Below are positions 34,392-43,916 of a stretch of 64,000 bases of DNA, piece by piece. The notes below the pieces were generated by a model that saw only the letters and a program-made list of their open reading frames with translations, did not search any database and had not been told where the DNA came from. Source of the stretch: Halorubrum sp. BV1. GTDB lineage: Archaea > Halobacteriota > Halobacteria > Halobacteriales > Haloferacaceae. The position numbers were made by a program, and so were the translations under genes. Location of the stretch: NCBI RefSeq assembly GCF_000746205.1, contig NZ_JQKV01000002.1, forward strand, positions 310,001 to 374,000. The letters are read 5' to 3'. The stretch's first letter is position 1, and every line of letters begins with the position of its first letter.

Positions 34392-34760
34392 ATGACAGCC
34401 AATACTCGGAGCGGCGAGTCGCCCGGTGACGAAGGGGTCCGACGCCCCGTCTCTCTCGACGATGAGGACGCGCTCGACGCGTTCGTCGCCGACGCAGACG
34501 CCGCGCTCGTGGAGTTTTACACCGACGGCTGTGGGATCTGCGCGAGCATGGAGCCCGTCCTCGGCAACGTCGCCCGCGCGGTCGACGTCGACGTCGCGCT
34601 CGTGAACCCCCGCGACGACCCGCCGCTCGTCGAGCGGTTCGACGTGCGAAGCGTGCCGCTTTTCGTGCTCTTCGTCGACGGCGAACCCGTCGCGCGGCGC
34701 GCCGAGGGGTTCATTCCCGGCGACGATCTGACGGCGTGGGTCGACGAACACGTCGCGTGA
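34392..34760 (+). CDS. Thioredoxin-family protein
   Basis: A 122-residue thioredoxin-fold protein, active site C47-G-I-C50 in F-Y-T-D-G-C-G-I-C, and the cis-proline segment R-S-V-P-L-F-V-L-F. The motif C-G-I-C differs from classical C-G-P-C, implying a shifted redox potential. An acidic N-terminal tail precedes the fold. ATG 34392. Confidence 0.87.
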   Translation: MTANTRSGESPGDEGVRRPVSLDDEDALDAFVADADAALVEFYTDGCGICASMEPVLGNVARAVDVDVALVNPRDDPPLVERFDVRSVPLFVLFVDGEPVARRAEGFIPGDDLTAWVDEHVA

Positions 34761-34865
34761 GGTCGCGTCCGCTCGTCTCCGATCGCGTGCGCTGTGGCTC
34801 GACGCGAATCAAGTGCGGCGAAAATGAACCGTTCTCGGCGTACGCGTCCCGCGTGACCGACCGGC

Positions 34866-35132
34866 TCAGAGCCGGCCGACGTTCTCGACGGCGACGGACT
34901 CGACGCCGTCGACCTCGGTGAACGCTTCCTCGACGGCCTCGGTACCGCCTGCACCGTCCGGAACGATGACCGTGGGGAGGAGCGCGACCAGTCCGAACGC
35001 GACGTCGTCGCGCTGGAACCCGCGGATCTTCGCGCCCTGCGGGAGCGACTCCTCCAGACGGTCCTGAAGGTCGTCGAGGTCGACGTCGGGGCTGTCCGGC
35101 ATGACCTTGATCTTGGCGGCGACGTCGCCCAT
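34866..35132 (-). CDS. ef1b: Elongation factor 1-beta (aEF1B)
   Basis: The 88-residue guanine-nucleotide exchange factor for aEF1[16 protein letters not shown] at the start and [14 protein letters not shown] in the middle are family signatures; it is the archaeal form, only the C-terminal catalytic ferredoxin-like domain of eukaryotic EF1B. The ATG at 35132 lies just after the stop of the upstream zinc-finger gene (stop at 35134-35136), so both form one transcript. Confidence 0.94.
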   Translation of the reverse strand: MGDVAAKIKVMPDSPDVDLDDLQDRLEESLPQGAKIRGFQRDDVAFGLVALLPTVIVPDGAGGTEAVEEAFTEVDGVESVAVENVGRL

Positions 35133-35133
35133 G

Positions 35134-35313
35134 TTAGGGCCCCCGGAAGCCACAGTCGTGACACTCGTAGAGGTTGCTCTGCTTCCGGCACTTCGCACAC
35201 CGGTGGATCGTCGCGCCGCAGTCCGGACAAGAGAAGCGCGCGGCGTTCATACCGGCGACCTGGATGCCACAGGAGACGCACTGTCGAGCGCCCTGCGTTT
35301 CGCTCTCGCTCAT
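35134..35313 (-). CDS. Tiny double zinc-finger protein (HVO_2753 family)
   Basis: A 59-residue protein with four C-x-x-C knuckles (C12/C15, C29/C32, C40/C43, C51/C54), hence two compact zinc sites. It matches the haloarchaeal HVO_2753 family, solved by NMR and needed for normal swarming and biofilm formation in Haloferax volcanii (recalled, not checked). The conserved link to ef1b is kept here: the two coding regions are one base apart. ATG at 35311-35313. Confidence 0.88.
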   Translation of the reverse strand: MSESETQGARQCVSCGIQVAGMNAARFSCPDCGATIHRCAKCRKQSNLYECHDCGFRGP

Positions 35314-35447
35314 ACCCGATCCACCACCGCGCGACTTTTAACCGTTGTTCTTTGCCCTCGGCGGGGGCCGATCGACTGTCACGCGGTACCGCGGTTCGTG
35401 CCGGCTCCGTCGTACGCGCCGCCCGCGACCGCCCGCGACCGCCCGCT

Positions 35448-36683
35448 TTACCCCACGATCAGCGGTCCGATCAGCACGCCCATCAGGTGCACCCGCCGCG
35501 TGCCGACTCGCGGCGGGAACAGTCCGAGGACGCCGGCGACGACGAACACGCCGACGCCGAAGACGCCGGCGAACGCGAACGAGATCGCCGCGAGGAGCGT
35601 CAAGACGCCGATCGACAGCCGCGTGTAATCCGCGGTCCCGACGGTACGGAGGTAGCCGTCGCCGACGAGGACGACGAGGGCGAACCCGCAGCCCGCGGCG
35701 GTCGCGGCCGCGACCAAGAGGATCGGGAGCGCGAGCGGAACGGCCGCCCGGTCGATGGCGACGGTGACGCCGGTTCGAGGCGTGCCGAGCGCCGCGAGCG
35801 CGAACAGCGCGAAGATCGTGTTCGCCGTGTTCGCGCCGCTCGTGGCGACGATGAAGCCGCGGTCGCCCTCCGACGGCGGGATCGCCGGGAGCGCCGCGAC
35901 CGCGGCGATGGCGGCGGAGACGCCCGGCACGTACCCGACGACCGCGCCCGCGAGCGATCCCGCTCCCGCGCTCACGCCGAGGTCACGCGGAGTCATCGTG
36001 ATCCGCGCGTCGGCCTGCGGCGGCACGCCCTCGCCGCCGAGCGCGTCGACGAGCACCGGCGCGCCGAACAGTCCGGCGAAAAGCGGCGCGAGGATACCCC
36101 CGGCGTCGAGGGGTGCCGCGGGGTCGACATCGAGCGTGGCGAGACCCAGCGCGGCGCTCGCGAGAAAGGCGACCAGTCCGCCGACGGCGGCCCGCTTCGA
36201 GGACTCCGTGAGCACGAGCGCGGCGACGACCCCAGCGAGGAGGAGAGGGAGATGGGCGCGGACGGCGGGATACCCGCGGACCATCGCCCACGTGATCGGG
36301 ACGGCGAGCGGCACCGCGAGCGCGACGGCGAGCGCGGAGCCGACCGCGGAGAGCCGCAGCGCCTCGCGCCCCCGCCCGGCGAGCACGAGTCGGTGGCCGG
36401 GGAGCGCGGCGATAGCCGTGGCCGCGTCGGGCACGCCGAGCGCGAGCGCGGGGACGATGTCCAGGAACGAATGCACGACGCCGGCCGCGAGCATCGCGAT
36501 CCCGACGAGGAGCGGATCGCCAGGGACCGACGGCGCGAGTCCGGCCAGAAGCAGCGCGAAGTTGTTCGCGTGGAGCCCCGGGACGAGCCCGCTCGCCGTT
36601 CCGAGCGCGACGCCGCCCACGAGGAACGCGAGCGCGGCCGCGGAGAAGGCGGGGTCGACGACGGGTCGAACGAGTGCGTCCAT
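35448..36683 (-). CDS. TctA/DUF112-like membrane permease
   Basis: A 411-residue, 10-12 helix protein of the tripartite tricarboxylate transporter large-subunit family. The N-terminal G-T-A-S-G-L-V-P-G-L-H-A-N-N and the internal repeat-like G-A-V-V-G-Y-V-P-G-V-S-A-A are the diagnostic P-G loops. No TctB or TctC partner lies nearby, as is usual for archaeal members with P-G-L-H-A-N-N; the substrate is unknown. ATG 36683 starts before the first helix. Confidence 0.82.
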   Translation of the reverse strand: MDALVRPVVDPAFSAAALAFLVGGVALGTASGLVPGLHANNFALLLAGLAPSVPGDPLLVGIAMLAAGVVHSFLDIVPALALGVPDAATAIAALPGHRLVLAGRGREALRLSAVGSALAVALAVPLAVPITWAMVRGYPAVRAHLPLLLAGVVAALVLTESSKRAAVGGLVAFLASAALGLATLDVDPAAPLDAGGILAPLFAGLFGAPVLVDALGGEGVPPQADARITMTPRDLGVSAGAGSLAGAVVGYVPGVSAAIAAVAALPAIPPSEGDRGFIVATSGANTANTIFALFALAALGTPRTGVTVAIDRAAVPLALPILLVAAATAAGCGFALVVLVGDGYLRTVGTADYTRLSIGVLTLLAAISFAFAGVFGVGVFVVAGVLGLFPPRVGTRRVHLMGVLIGPLIVG

Positions 36684-36781
36684 CCTCCCGAGGTGGCCGC
36701 GCTTTCGGATATAAGCGGTCGGCCGACGGAGTCGAGACTCACCGGTCGTTTCGAGTCGTCGCCGCAGAACACGAACCGCCG

Positions 36782-36976
36782 TTAGGCGGGCTGGGCCGCC
36801 TGTGCCTTCTTCCGCGTGACGTAGCCGGCGATCCGGTTGCGGACGCCCTTCGACTCGACGGTCGTCAGCGCGGTGACGCTCTCCTTGTTCGTCTCGAAGT
36901 CCGTATTGAAGGAGTCGGGATACTGCTCTAACAGGACGTTCCCGAGCTGTTTGATGTACTTGGGTTTGATGGCCAT
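36782..36976 (-). CDS. rps17e: Ribosomal protein S17e
   Basis: A 64-residue small-subunit protein (eS17): M-A-I-K-P-K-Y-I-K-Q-L-G, N-T-D-F-E-T-N-K and G-V-R-N-R-I-A-G-Y-V-T-R-K. Archaeal eS17 is about this length. A minus-strand TATA-like CTTTTAGT is at about 37001-37008. Confidence 0.96.
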   Translation of the reverse strand: MAIKPKYIKQLGNVLLEQYPDSFNTDFETNKESVTALTTVESKGVRNRIAGYVTRKKAQAAQPA

Positions 36977-37078
36977 ATCGAGCGATACCCTCGGGGCGAA
37001 CTAAAAGGGTTCGTTCCGCCGCGAGCGGCCGCGAGGCGGGTGTCGGCAGACTGGAGGCGAACGGAGACGCCGTGAAAC

Positions 37079-37741
37079 TCACTCGCGACCGCCCGCGCGG
37101 TCACGCCACCCGGTGACCTCGTGGATCCGCGCGAACGCCTCGCGCTCTGCCGGTCCGCCGCAGCGCTCGACCACGTCGGCGAAGTACGCCAGCCGGTCGA
37201 GGAGTGTCTCTTCGTCGAAGCCAGGCACGTCGAGCCGCGAGGCCGCGACCGTCGCGTCGACGACCGCGCCGAACCCGCGGTTCACCGTCGGGACGCGCTC
37301 GGCGAGCACCGCGCTCTCGACCGGATCGAGTTCCCACGTCCGGATCGTCGTCTCTCCGTCGGTCTCGCTTGCGACCTGCTCTGCGCGCACCTCGACCCAC
37401 GCGTCGGCGGTCGCGAGCACCGGGTCGTCGACTTCGTGGACCGTGAGCGCGGCGTCGACGAACGTCCGTGGGTCCGTCGTGAACTGCACGACGCCGCCGC
37501 CGCGCTCGGTGAAGTTCCGCCACGTCCGCGTTCGCCCGTACGTCCGCGCCGTGACGGAGCCGCCCGGAGCCTCGGTCGCGTCTGAGTCGGGCGGAGCCTC
37601 GGCCTCCGCGGAACCGTCCGGCGCGTGGAGTCCCAGCGCCGCGGCGTTCCACCGACCGTTCGGACCGAGCGTCGTCACCACGGACTCCGTGACGCCGCGG
37701 AGCCGGACGGGCCAGCCGTCGAGGGAAACGCCGTCGGTCAC
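37079..37741 (-). CDS. DUF447 FMN-binding-like protein
   Basis: A 220-residue protein of the DUF447 family, split-barrel fold related to FMN-binding flavin reductases: G-V-T-E-S-V-V-T-T-L-G-P-N-G-R-W-N-A-A-A-L-G near the start and R-T-W-R-N-F-T-E-R-G. The family is seen in methanogens and in methylotroph tetrahydromethanopterin clusters. GTG start at 37741 overlaps the stop of the CitG-like gene. Last gene of the cofD operon; reaction unknown. Confidence 0.8.
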   Translation of the reverse strand: MTDGVSLDGWPVRLRGVTESVVTTLGPNGRWNAAALGLHAPDGSAEAEAPPDSDATEAPGGSVTARTYGRTRTWRNFTERGGGVVQFTTDPRTFVDAALTVHEVDDPVLATADAWVEVRAEQVASETDGETTIRTWELDPVESAVLAERVPTVNRGFGAVVDATVAASRLDVPGFDEETLLDRLAYFADVVERCGGPAEREAFARIHEVTGWRDRAGGRE

Positions 37742-38796
37742 GGCGCGACCTCCGCGCCGCGTCTGAGCGCGACGTACAGCGCCGCACAGGTGAGGTCGGC
37801 GGTCGTTCCGGGGTTTATCCCCTCGTCGACGAACGCGTCAGCCAGCGTCTCGGCTGTGGCGAGGTCGACCGCGTGGACCGCGTCGGGAGTCGGCGGGTCG
37901 GTGAGCGGCCCGCTCTCGCGGTCGCCGGGGCCATCGAGTACGCTCACCTTGTGGTTTCCGCGCACGACCGCGGCCGCCCGCGCCGTCGCATCACGAGCGA
38001 CGTCCGGACCGCGGTTCGTCGCGACGAGCGTGTCTGGCTCCGTCGCGAGTAGGCCGAGGAACGCCCGAGCCGCGCGGTCCGCGAGCGGGCCGTCGTCAGT
38101 CAGGATCCACTCGGCCGCGCGGAAGGTCCGCGGAAACCCCTCGGTCCACTCCTGCGCGTTGCGGTCGGGAACGCGCTCGCTCGGGAGTGACTCCGGTCCG
38201 TCTCCCGCCGACGTGGATAGTGCCATCACGTCCCGCAGCGTCGCCCCGCGGTCCCTGAGTGTCGTCTCTGCGTCGCCGCCGCGGCGCACGTCGAGCGCGT
38301 CCGCGTCTGCGGGAGGCTCGGCGACCGCGATGTCGACGCGCTCGAACGACCGATAGAACGCGACCGCGTCGCCGACGGTCGTATTTCGGGTCACCCGGTC
38401 GACGCCGGCGGGCGAGAGGTCGCCGGTGGCGGTCGCCCGCACGAGCGGGACGAGGAGCAGCAGACAGCCGAACTGCGTGTTCGTCCCGGCGCGGTCGGCC
38501 ATCCCGGCGACGGCGCGCTCGAAGGCGGTTCCGACCGACGTCTCACTGGTCGCCTCGCCGCTCGGGTCGCCGTCTGCCGCCTCGCGTTCTCGGCCGCGAG
38601 CGGCCAGTTCGAGGCCCCCCCTAGCTCCGACCGCGCCGCCGAGGAACGACTCGAATCGGAGGTCGGCGAGGTCGCGACGCCGGTCGACGTTGCCGGGTTT
38701 CGGCGTGCCGGCGACTTCGAGGAGCATCGCGAGGACGGCGTCGTCGGCCGGCGACCGGTTTTCCGTCGCCCGAGGGCGGCCGCCCTCGGCGGTCAC
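37738..38796 (-). CDS. Triphosphoribosyl-dephospho-CoA synthase (CitG-like) family protein
   Basis: A 352-residue all-helical CitG/MdcB-type protein: T-P-K-P-G-N-V-D-R-R-R-D near 35-46, G-T-N-T-Q-F-G, G-I-N-P-G-T-T-A-D-L near the C-terminus. CitG makes the prosthetic-group precursor of citrate lyase, which haloarchaea lack; homologues in archaea and methylotrophs sit with C1-carrier genes, so a different phosphoribosyl or ATP-dependent transfer is likely. GTG 38796 overlaps the previous stop by 4 bases. Confidence 0.82.
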   Translation of the reverse strand: MTAEGGRPRATENRSPADDAVLAMLLEVAGTPKPGNVDRRRDLADLRFESFLGGAVGARGGLELAARGREREAADGDPSGEATSETSVGTAFERAVAGMADRAGTNTQFGCLLLLVPLVRATATGDLSPAGVDRVTRNTTVGDAVAFYRSFERVDIAVAEPPADADALDVRRGGDAETTLRDRGATLRDVMALSTSAGDGPESLPSERVPDRNAQEWTEGFPRTFRAAEWILTDDGPLADRAARAFLGLLATEPDTLVATNRGPDVARDATARAAAVVRGNHKVSVLDGPGDRESGPLTDPPTPDAVHAVDLATAETLADAFVDEGINPGTTADLTCAALYVALRRGAEVAP

Positions 38797-39632
38797 GGCG
38801 ACGCCTCCGATCGCTTCTCGGGTTCGACCCCCGACAGCGATCCCTCTCGCCACGCCGTCACCGCGTCCGCGACGCGGGCGAGGGCGGTGAGACGGTCGCT
38901 CGGTCGACCGACGCTCACGGCGTCGGCACCGTGGGCGGCGTACTCGGCGACCGTCTCTCGGTCCCTGACGCCGTTGTTCGCGATCACGGTGAGGTCGGTT
39001 GGGGACGTCTCCGCGTCGGTTCGGAGGCCAGCCGGGCCTCGCTCGGCGAGGTCGTGAACGACCCGCTCCGAGTCCATCGCGTCGACGTGGAGCCAGTCCG
39101 CGCCCGCGCGCTCGACTGCGTCCGCGACGTCGACGAGGTCGACCCCGTCGACCTCCGCGCGCACCTTCACGCTCGTCGTCGCCCCCGTCTGCGCGGCGGC
39201 CGCGACGTACTCGGCGAGCCGGTCCGTGTCGCGGAGCAGCGACTCACCGCAGCCCACCTCGCGGAGTTCCGGCTGACGGCAGTGTGCGTTGATCTCACAG
39301 ACTGCGGCGCGGTCGGCACAGACTTCGGCCGCCTCCCGTATCGGATCGACGGTCGCGCTGCGGACGTTGACGCCGGGAACGATGGGGACGTCGGCGACCG
39401 CGTCGAGCTGACGGCCGATCCACGCGATCGGGTCGTCGGGGAGGAACTCCGAGCGGTCGCGGGCGACGAGGGCTCGCGCCGCCGCTCGGCTCTCCGGTTC
39501 GAGTGCGATCCCGCCCATCACCCCGGCGTCGACGTGGGGGGCCGCCCGCCGGGCCCAGTCGGCGTCGGCCGCGCCGCTGAGGCTCGCAGCGGCGAGAAAG
39601 GGCCGTTCGAGCGCGCTCGGCCGGCGGCTCAC
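38793..39632 (-). CDS. Dus-like TIM-barrel protein (MJ0144 type)
   Basis: A 279-residue flavin TIM-barrel resembling dihydroorotate or tRNA-dihydrouridine synthases: [32 protein letters not shown], and V-I-A-N-N-G-V-R-D near the phosphate-binding end. It lacks the length and tRNA domain of true Dus. Archaeal homologues accompany F420 or methanopterin genes. The GTG start at 39632 overlaps the cofD stop. Confidence 0.75.
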   Translation of the reverse strand: MSRRPSALERPFLAAASLSGAADADWARRAAPHVDAGVMGGIALEPESRAAARALVARDRSEFLPDDPIAWIGRQLDAVADVPIVPGVNVRSATVDPIREAAEVCADRAAVCEINAHCRQPELREVGCGESLLRDTDRLAEYVAAAAQTGATTSVKVRAEVDGVDLVDVADAVERAGADWLHVDAMDSERVVHDLAERGPAGLRTDAETSPTDLTVIANNGVRDRETVAEYAAHGADAVSVGRPSDRLTALARVADAVTAWREGSLSGVEPEKRSEASP

Positions 39633-40699
39633 CGCTCCGTCACCTCCGCGTCGGAGGCGAGGTCGCCGTCGGGGTCCGGGCCGCCGCTGGGGGGTAGTTC
39701 GCCCGCGCCGACCGCCTCCAGCGCACGCTCGCAGGCCCGAGAGACGCGCTCTGCGTCGTCGCCGTCGCCGATCTGCGTGTCGGTGCGCTCGACGTGCCGA
39801 TCGAGGGACGTCGGATCGTCCTCGTCGAGCACGAACGCGTCCGCGAACGGGTACGTCTCGGCGACGCCGGCGGTCGAGGGATCGGTCCCGGTCCCGGCCA
39901 TCAGGTCGGCGGCCGGCCCCGAAAAGACCTCGTCGCCGACGAACGGCGAGACCGCGACCACCGGCGTCTCGCGGAGCGCGCGCTCGAAACCGGGGAGCGC
40001 GAGCATCGGGCCGATGCTCGTGACGGGGTTCGAGGGACCGATCACGACCGGGTCCGCGAGCGCCTGCCGAACCGCGTCGGTCGGAGCCGCGGTATCGGCA
40101 CCGCGGAACTCCACGTCGGCGACCGCGGGCTTGCCGCGTCGCGCCACCCAGTACTCCTGAAAGTGGAGCGTCTCGCCGTCCGCGGTGTGGACGAGGGTCG
40201 CGACCGGGTCGTCTGACATCGGGAGGAGATCACCGTCGAGCCCGAAGGCGTCGGCGAGCGTGCGCGTGGTTTCTGTGAGCGTGTGTCCCTCGTCGAGGAG
40301 GCTCGTGCGCGTGAGGTGTACCGCGCGGTCGCGGTCGCCGATCTCCATGAACTCGCCGACGGCCGAGAAGCGCCGCCACCGGGCGATCTCGCGGCCCGCA
40401 GTCTGCGCGTCGGCGTCGAGGTACCGCGGTCCCGGCTCGATTCCGATCTCGTCGGCGAGCCGACGGAGCTCACCGTGAGTTTCCGTCGTATCGCCCTCGA
40501 TCCCCCACCACCGGTCGCGGTCGAGGACGCCGCCGCCCGCGAACAGCACGGTGTCGACGTCCGGACAGACGAGGTGGCCGCCGAGTTCGACGTCGTCGCC
40601 CGTGTTGGCGACGACCGCGACCTCGTCGGGATCCCACACGCGGGTCGCCCCGTCGAGCAGCTTCGGCGTCCCCGTGCCGCCGGCGAGGAACGTGACCAT
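39629..40699 (-). CDS. cofD: 2-phospho-L-lactate transferase (coenzyme F420 synthesis)
   Basis: CofD couples the phosphoenolpyruvyl/lactyl-diphospho-guanosine intermediate to Fo, giving F420-0 or dehydro-F420-0. The 356 residues begin [15 protein letters not shown], then [18 protein letters not shown] and [15 protein letters not shown], all CofD signatures. ATG 40699 gives the normal start. First gene of a four-gene overlap operon (cofD, TIM-barrel, CitG-like, DUF447). Confidence 0.95.
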   Translation of the reverse strand: MVTFLAGGTGTPKLLDGATRVWDPDEVAVVANTGDDVELGGHLVCPDVDTVLFAGGGVLDRDRWWGIEGDTTETHGELRRLADEIGIEPGPRYLDADAQTAGREIARWRRFSAVGEFMEIGDRDRAVHLTRTSLLDEGHTLTETTRTLADAFGLDGDLLPMSDDPVATLVHTADGETLHFQEYWVARRGKPAVADVEFRGADTAAPTDAVRQALADPVVIGPSNPVTSIGPMLALPGFERALRETPVVAVSPFVGDEVFSGPAADLMAGTGTDPSTAGVAETYPFADAFVLDEDDPTSLDRHVERTDTQIGDGDDAERVSRACERALEAVGAGELPPSGGPDPDGDLASDAEVTER

Positions 40700-40846
40700 A
40701 CCCGACGCACGCGGCGACCGGATTTGTATCCTCGGCTCCGAGACGGCCGGCGTGACGAGCGGTGTCGGCGACCGACCGCGGATCGGGCGTCGCCCGCGAC
40801 CCCGTCCCCGCAAGACCTATTTCCGCGCCTCGGAGAGACTCTCACT

Positions 40847-42349
40847 GTGAGTGACGACGGACGAAACGGGTCGGCGACCGACCGCCTGCGCACCGCGTTC
40901 GGCGATCGCCTCGGCGTCGACCGGCGCGCGCTCGCGGCGTTCCGGATCGGGCTCGGGATCGTCCTCCTCGTCGACCTCGGGCTCCGCGCGCGGAACCTGA
41001 CGGCGTTTTACACCGACGCCGGCGTGCTTCCGCGCGCGGCGCTGGCCGAGGCGTACCCGCTCGCCGCCCGTGTCTCGCTTCACGCCCTCGTTGGCGACCC
41101 GCTGGCGGTCGCAGCGCTGTTCGCGCTGGCCGGCGTCGCGGCCACCGCGCTCGCGGTCGGCCATCGGACCGGGCTCGCGACCGCGGCGTCGCTCGCGCTC
41201 CTGCTATCGTTGCAGGCGCGGAACCCCCTCGTTCTCAACGCGGGCGATCTCCTCGTTTCACACCTGCTCGCCGTCGGCCTGCTGTGTCCGCTCGGCTCGC
41301 GGTGGTCGGTCGACGCGGTCAGGCGCGACGGGGACGCGATCGGAGCCGCGGACCGCTCCGACGACGGGGGAGAGTGGTTCGTCGGTCCCGCGTCGGCGCT
41401 GCTTTTGGCCGTCACGATCGTGGTCTACGCGTCGAACGCGCTCGTGAAACTCCGCGGCACGGCGTGGACCACCGGCGAGGCCGTCGGCCGGGTGTTCCGA
41501 CTCACGTACCTCCACGGGCCGCTCGGGGGCCTCGTCCCCGAGGTTTCCGGCCTGCTCGCGGCGGCCACCTACGGCTGGGTCGGGCTGCTCGTCGCCGCGC
41601 CGCTTCTCGTCCTCGCCACCGGGCGGATCCGAGCGGCGCTGGCGGGCGTCTTCGTCGCCGGCCATCTCGCGATGCCGTTCCTCCTCCAGATCGGGGTGTT
41701 TCCCCTCGTGTCCGTCGTCGGACTGCTGCCGTTCTTTCCGCCCGCAGCGTGGGACCGGGCGGAGCGGCGCGTCGCTCCGGTTGCGACGCGCGTCGGAGGA
41801 GTGGTCGGATCGCCGCGGTCGGGTCCGAGCAGACCGGGATCGATGGCCTATCGCGCCGCCGCTGCCGGCCGACGAGTCGCGCCGGCCGTCGCCGCGGTCC
41901 TGCTCGCGGCGCTGCTCTGCTGGAACGCACTGGCGATCGGTCTCGTCGCGACGCCGGACCCGGTCGCCGCGGTGAGCGACCCCACAGAGAGCGGGTGGGA
42001 CATGTTCGCACCGGATCCACCCACGACAGACTCGCTCGTCCTCGCGACGGCCGCGACCGCGGACGGCGACCGGGTTGACGCCCTGTACGGCGACGACGTC
42101 GCGGCCGACAGGCCGCCGGCGGCGGCCCGGGCGTATCCGACGGCTCGGTGGCGGAAGTTCCTCACGCTCCTCGCGGACTCGCCGGATCCGACGCGCACCC
42201 GTCACCTCCTCGGGCACCTCTGTGATCGCGCCGGCGGACGCGCGGGCGCGGAGATCGAACGCGTCTCGGTCTCGTTCGCCGCCGTCGACGTCGCCGACGG
42301 CGAGACGCGAGTCACGCTGCTCGGCGAGCGGCGGTGTGACGGCCGGTGA
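40847..42349 (+). CDS. HTTM-domain membrane protein
   Basis: A 500-residue protein of the HTTM family (related to vitamin K-dependent gamma-carboxylase). About eight helices (40-420) include R-I-G-L-G-I-V-L-L-V-D and F-Y-T-D-A-G-V-L-P; after the last helix come S-G-W-D-M-F-A-P-D-P-P and a soluble C-terminal domain (about 385-500), typical of the group. Function in archaea unknown. GTG start at 40847, divergent from cofD. Confidence 0.82.
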   Translation: MSDDGRNGSATDRLRTAFGDRLGVDRRALAAFRIGLGIVLLVDLGLRARNLTAFYTDAGVLPRAALAEAYPLAARVSLHALVGDPLAVAALFALAGVAATALAVGHRTGLATAASLALLLSLQARNPLVLNAGDLLVSHLLAVGLLCPLGSRWSVDAVRRDGDAIGAADRSDDGGEWFVGPASALLLAVTIVVYASNALVKLRGTAWTTGEAVGRVFRLTYLHGPLGGLVPEVSGLLAAATYGWVGLLVAAPLLVLATGRIRAALAGVFVAGHLAMPFLLQIGVFPLVSVVGLLPFFPPAAWDRAERRVAPVATRVGGVVGSPRSGPSRPGSMAYRAAAAGRRVAPAVAAVLLAALLCWNALAIGLVATPDPVAAVSDPTESGWDMFAPDPPTTDSLVLATAATADGDRVDALYGDDVAADRPPAAARAYPTARWRKFLTLLADSPDPTRTRHLLGHLCDRAGGRAGAEIERVSVSFAAVDVADGETRVTLLGERRCDGR

Positions 42350-42529
42350 CCGGTTCGCCGTGGCGCGTCCGTCGCATCCGCCGCGTTGGTGCGTCTGCCG
42401 CGGCTGACCGCCCGTGACCGCCTTTCGGCCGCTGCAGTCGATCTGGCCTCGCCGTTCGGTTCCGGCGAATGCGACTCCAGCGGCAAAGCGGCAGGCACTT
42501 TAGGGGGCCTCAAGAATCCACGAACGTTC

Positions 42530-43792
42530 ATGAGCTACGACAAGGTCGACGTCCCCGAAGACGGCGAGGCGATCACGCTCGCCGACGAGGAGACCGGCGA
42601 GCTGAACGTCCCGTCGAACCCCATCATCCCGATCATTCACGGCGACGGGATCGGCACCGACGTCGGACCGGCAGCACAGAAGGTACTGGACGCCGCAGCG
42701 GAGGCGACCGGCCGCTCCATCGCGTGGATGCGCGTCTACGCAGGCGAGAGCGCCCGAGAGAAGTACGACGAGAACCTCCCCGAGGACACGGTGTCTGCCA
42801 TCCGCAGTCACCGCGTCGCGATCAAGGGGCCGCTGACGACGCCCGTCGGCGCGGGCTTCCGATCGCTGAACGTCGCGCTTCGGCAGACGCTCGATATGTA
42901 CGCGAACGTCCGGCCGACCTACCACCTCGAAGGCGTCCCGTCGCCCGTGAAAAACCCCGAGGCGATGGACATGATCACCTTCCGTGAGAACACGGAGGAC
43001 GTCTACGCCGGCGTCGAGTGGGAGGCCGGTACCGACGAGGTAGAAAAGGTACGCGAGTTCCTCGAAGACGACATGGAGGTCGCGGACGTCATCCACGACG
43101 GCCCCGTCGGGATCGGCGTCAAACCGATCTCGGAGTTCGGCTCGAAGCGCCTCATCCGCGAGGCGATCGACTACGCCGTCGCCAACGACCGCGACACCGT
43201 CACCCTCGTCCACAAGGGGAACATCATGAAGTTCACCGAGGGCGCGTTCCGCGACTGGGGCTACGAGGTCGCAGAGGAGGAGTACGGCGACGACGTCATC
43301 ACCGAGGACGAGCTATGGGACGAACACGACGGCGAACAGCCCGAGGGCACGGTCGTCGTGAACGACCGCATCGCCGACAACATGCTCCAGCAGCTCCTCA
43401 CCCGGACGGACGAGTACGAAGTCATCGCGACGATGAACCTCAACGGCGACTACATGTCCGACGCCGCCGGCGCGCAGATCGGCGGTCTGGGCATCGCGCC
43501 CGGTGCCAACTTCGGCCACGGCCGCTGTCTCGCCGAGCCGGTCCACGGCTCCGCGCCGAAATACGCGGGCGAGGACAAGGTGAACCCCACCGCGATGATC
43601 CTCTCCGGCCGCGAGATGCTCGATTACCTCGGTTGGGACGACGCCGCGGACCTCGTGCGTGACGCCGTCGAAGAGACGATCGCGTCCGGGCAGGTCACCT
43701 ACGACCTCCACAGGCAGATCGACGGCGGCGAGAAACTCGCGACGAGCGAGTTCGCCGAGGCCGTCGTCGACAAGATCGACGAACTCGCCTGA
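42530..43792 (+). CDS. icd: Isocitrate dehydrogenase, NADP-type
   Basis: Oxidative decarboxylation of isocitrate to 2-oxoglutarate in the TCA cycle, competing with AceA for substrate. 420 residues: I-H-G-D-G-I-G-T near 34-41, S-L-N-V-A-L-R-Q-T-L-D with the substrate-binding serine, R-E-N-T-E-D-V-Y-A-G-V-E, K-G-N-I-M-K, and G-S-A-P-K-Y-A-G-E-D-K-V-N-P-T. A TATA-like ACTTTAGG at about 42497-42504 predicts leaderless translation from ATG 42530. Confidence 0.96.
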   Translation: MSYDKVDVPEDGEAITLADEETGELNVPSNPIIPIIHGDGIGTDVGPAAQKVLDAAAEATGRSIAWMRVYAGESAREKYDENLPEDTVSAIRSHRVAIKGPLTTPVGAGFRSLNVALRQTLDMYANVRPTYHLEGVPSPVKNPEAMDMITFRENTEDVYAGVEWEAGTDEVEKVREFLEDDMEVADVIHDGPVGIGVKPISEFGSKRLIREAIDYAVANDRDTVTLVHKGNIMKFTEGAFRDWGYEVAEEEYGDDVITEDELWDEHDGEQPEGTVVVNDRIADNMLQQLLTRTDEYEVIATMNLNGDYMSDAAGAQIGGLGIAPGANFGHGRCLAEPVHGSAPKYAGEDKVNPTAMILSGREMLDYLGWDDAADLVRDAVEETIASGQVTYDLHRQIDGGEKLATSEFAEAVVDKIDELA

Positions 43793-43916
43793 GAGCCGGC
43801 GTCGCGGACGCGTCGGGTCGACTCCGACTCCCTCGATTTCTGTTTTATATACGACGCTCACAGCGCGTCGACCACGCCGGCGTCTCGATCCGACAGTCCG
43901 CGCGGCGATGTCCGCG

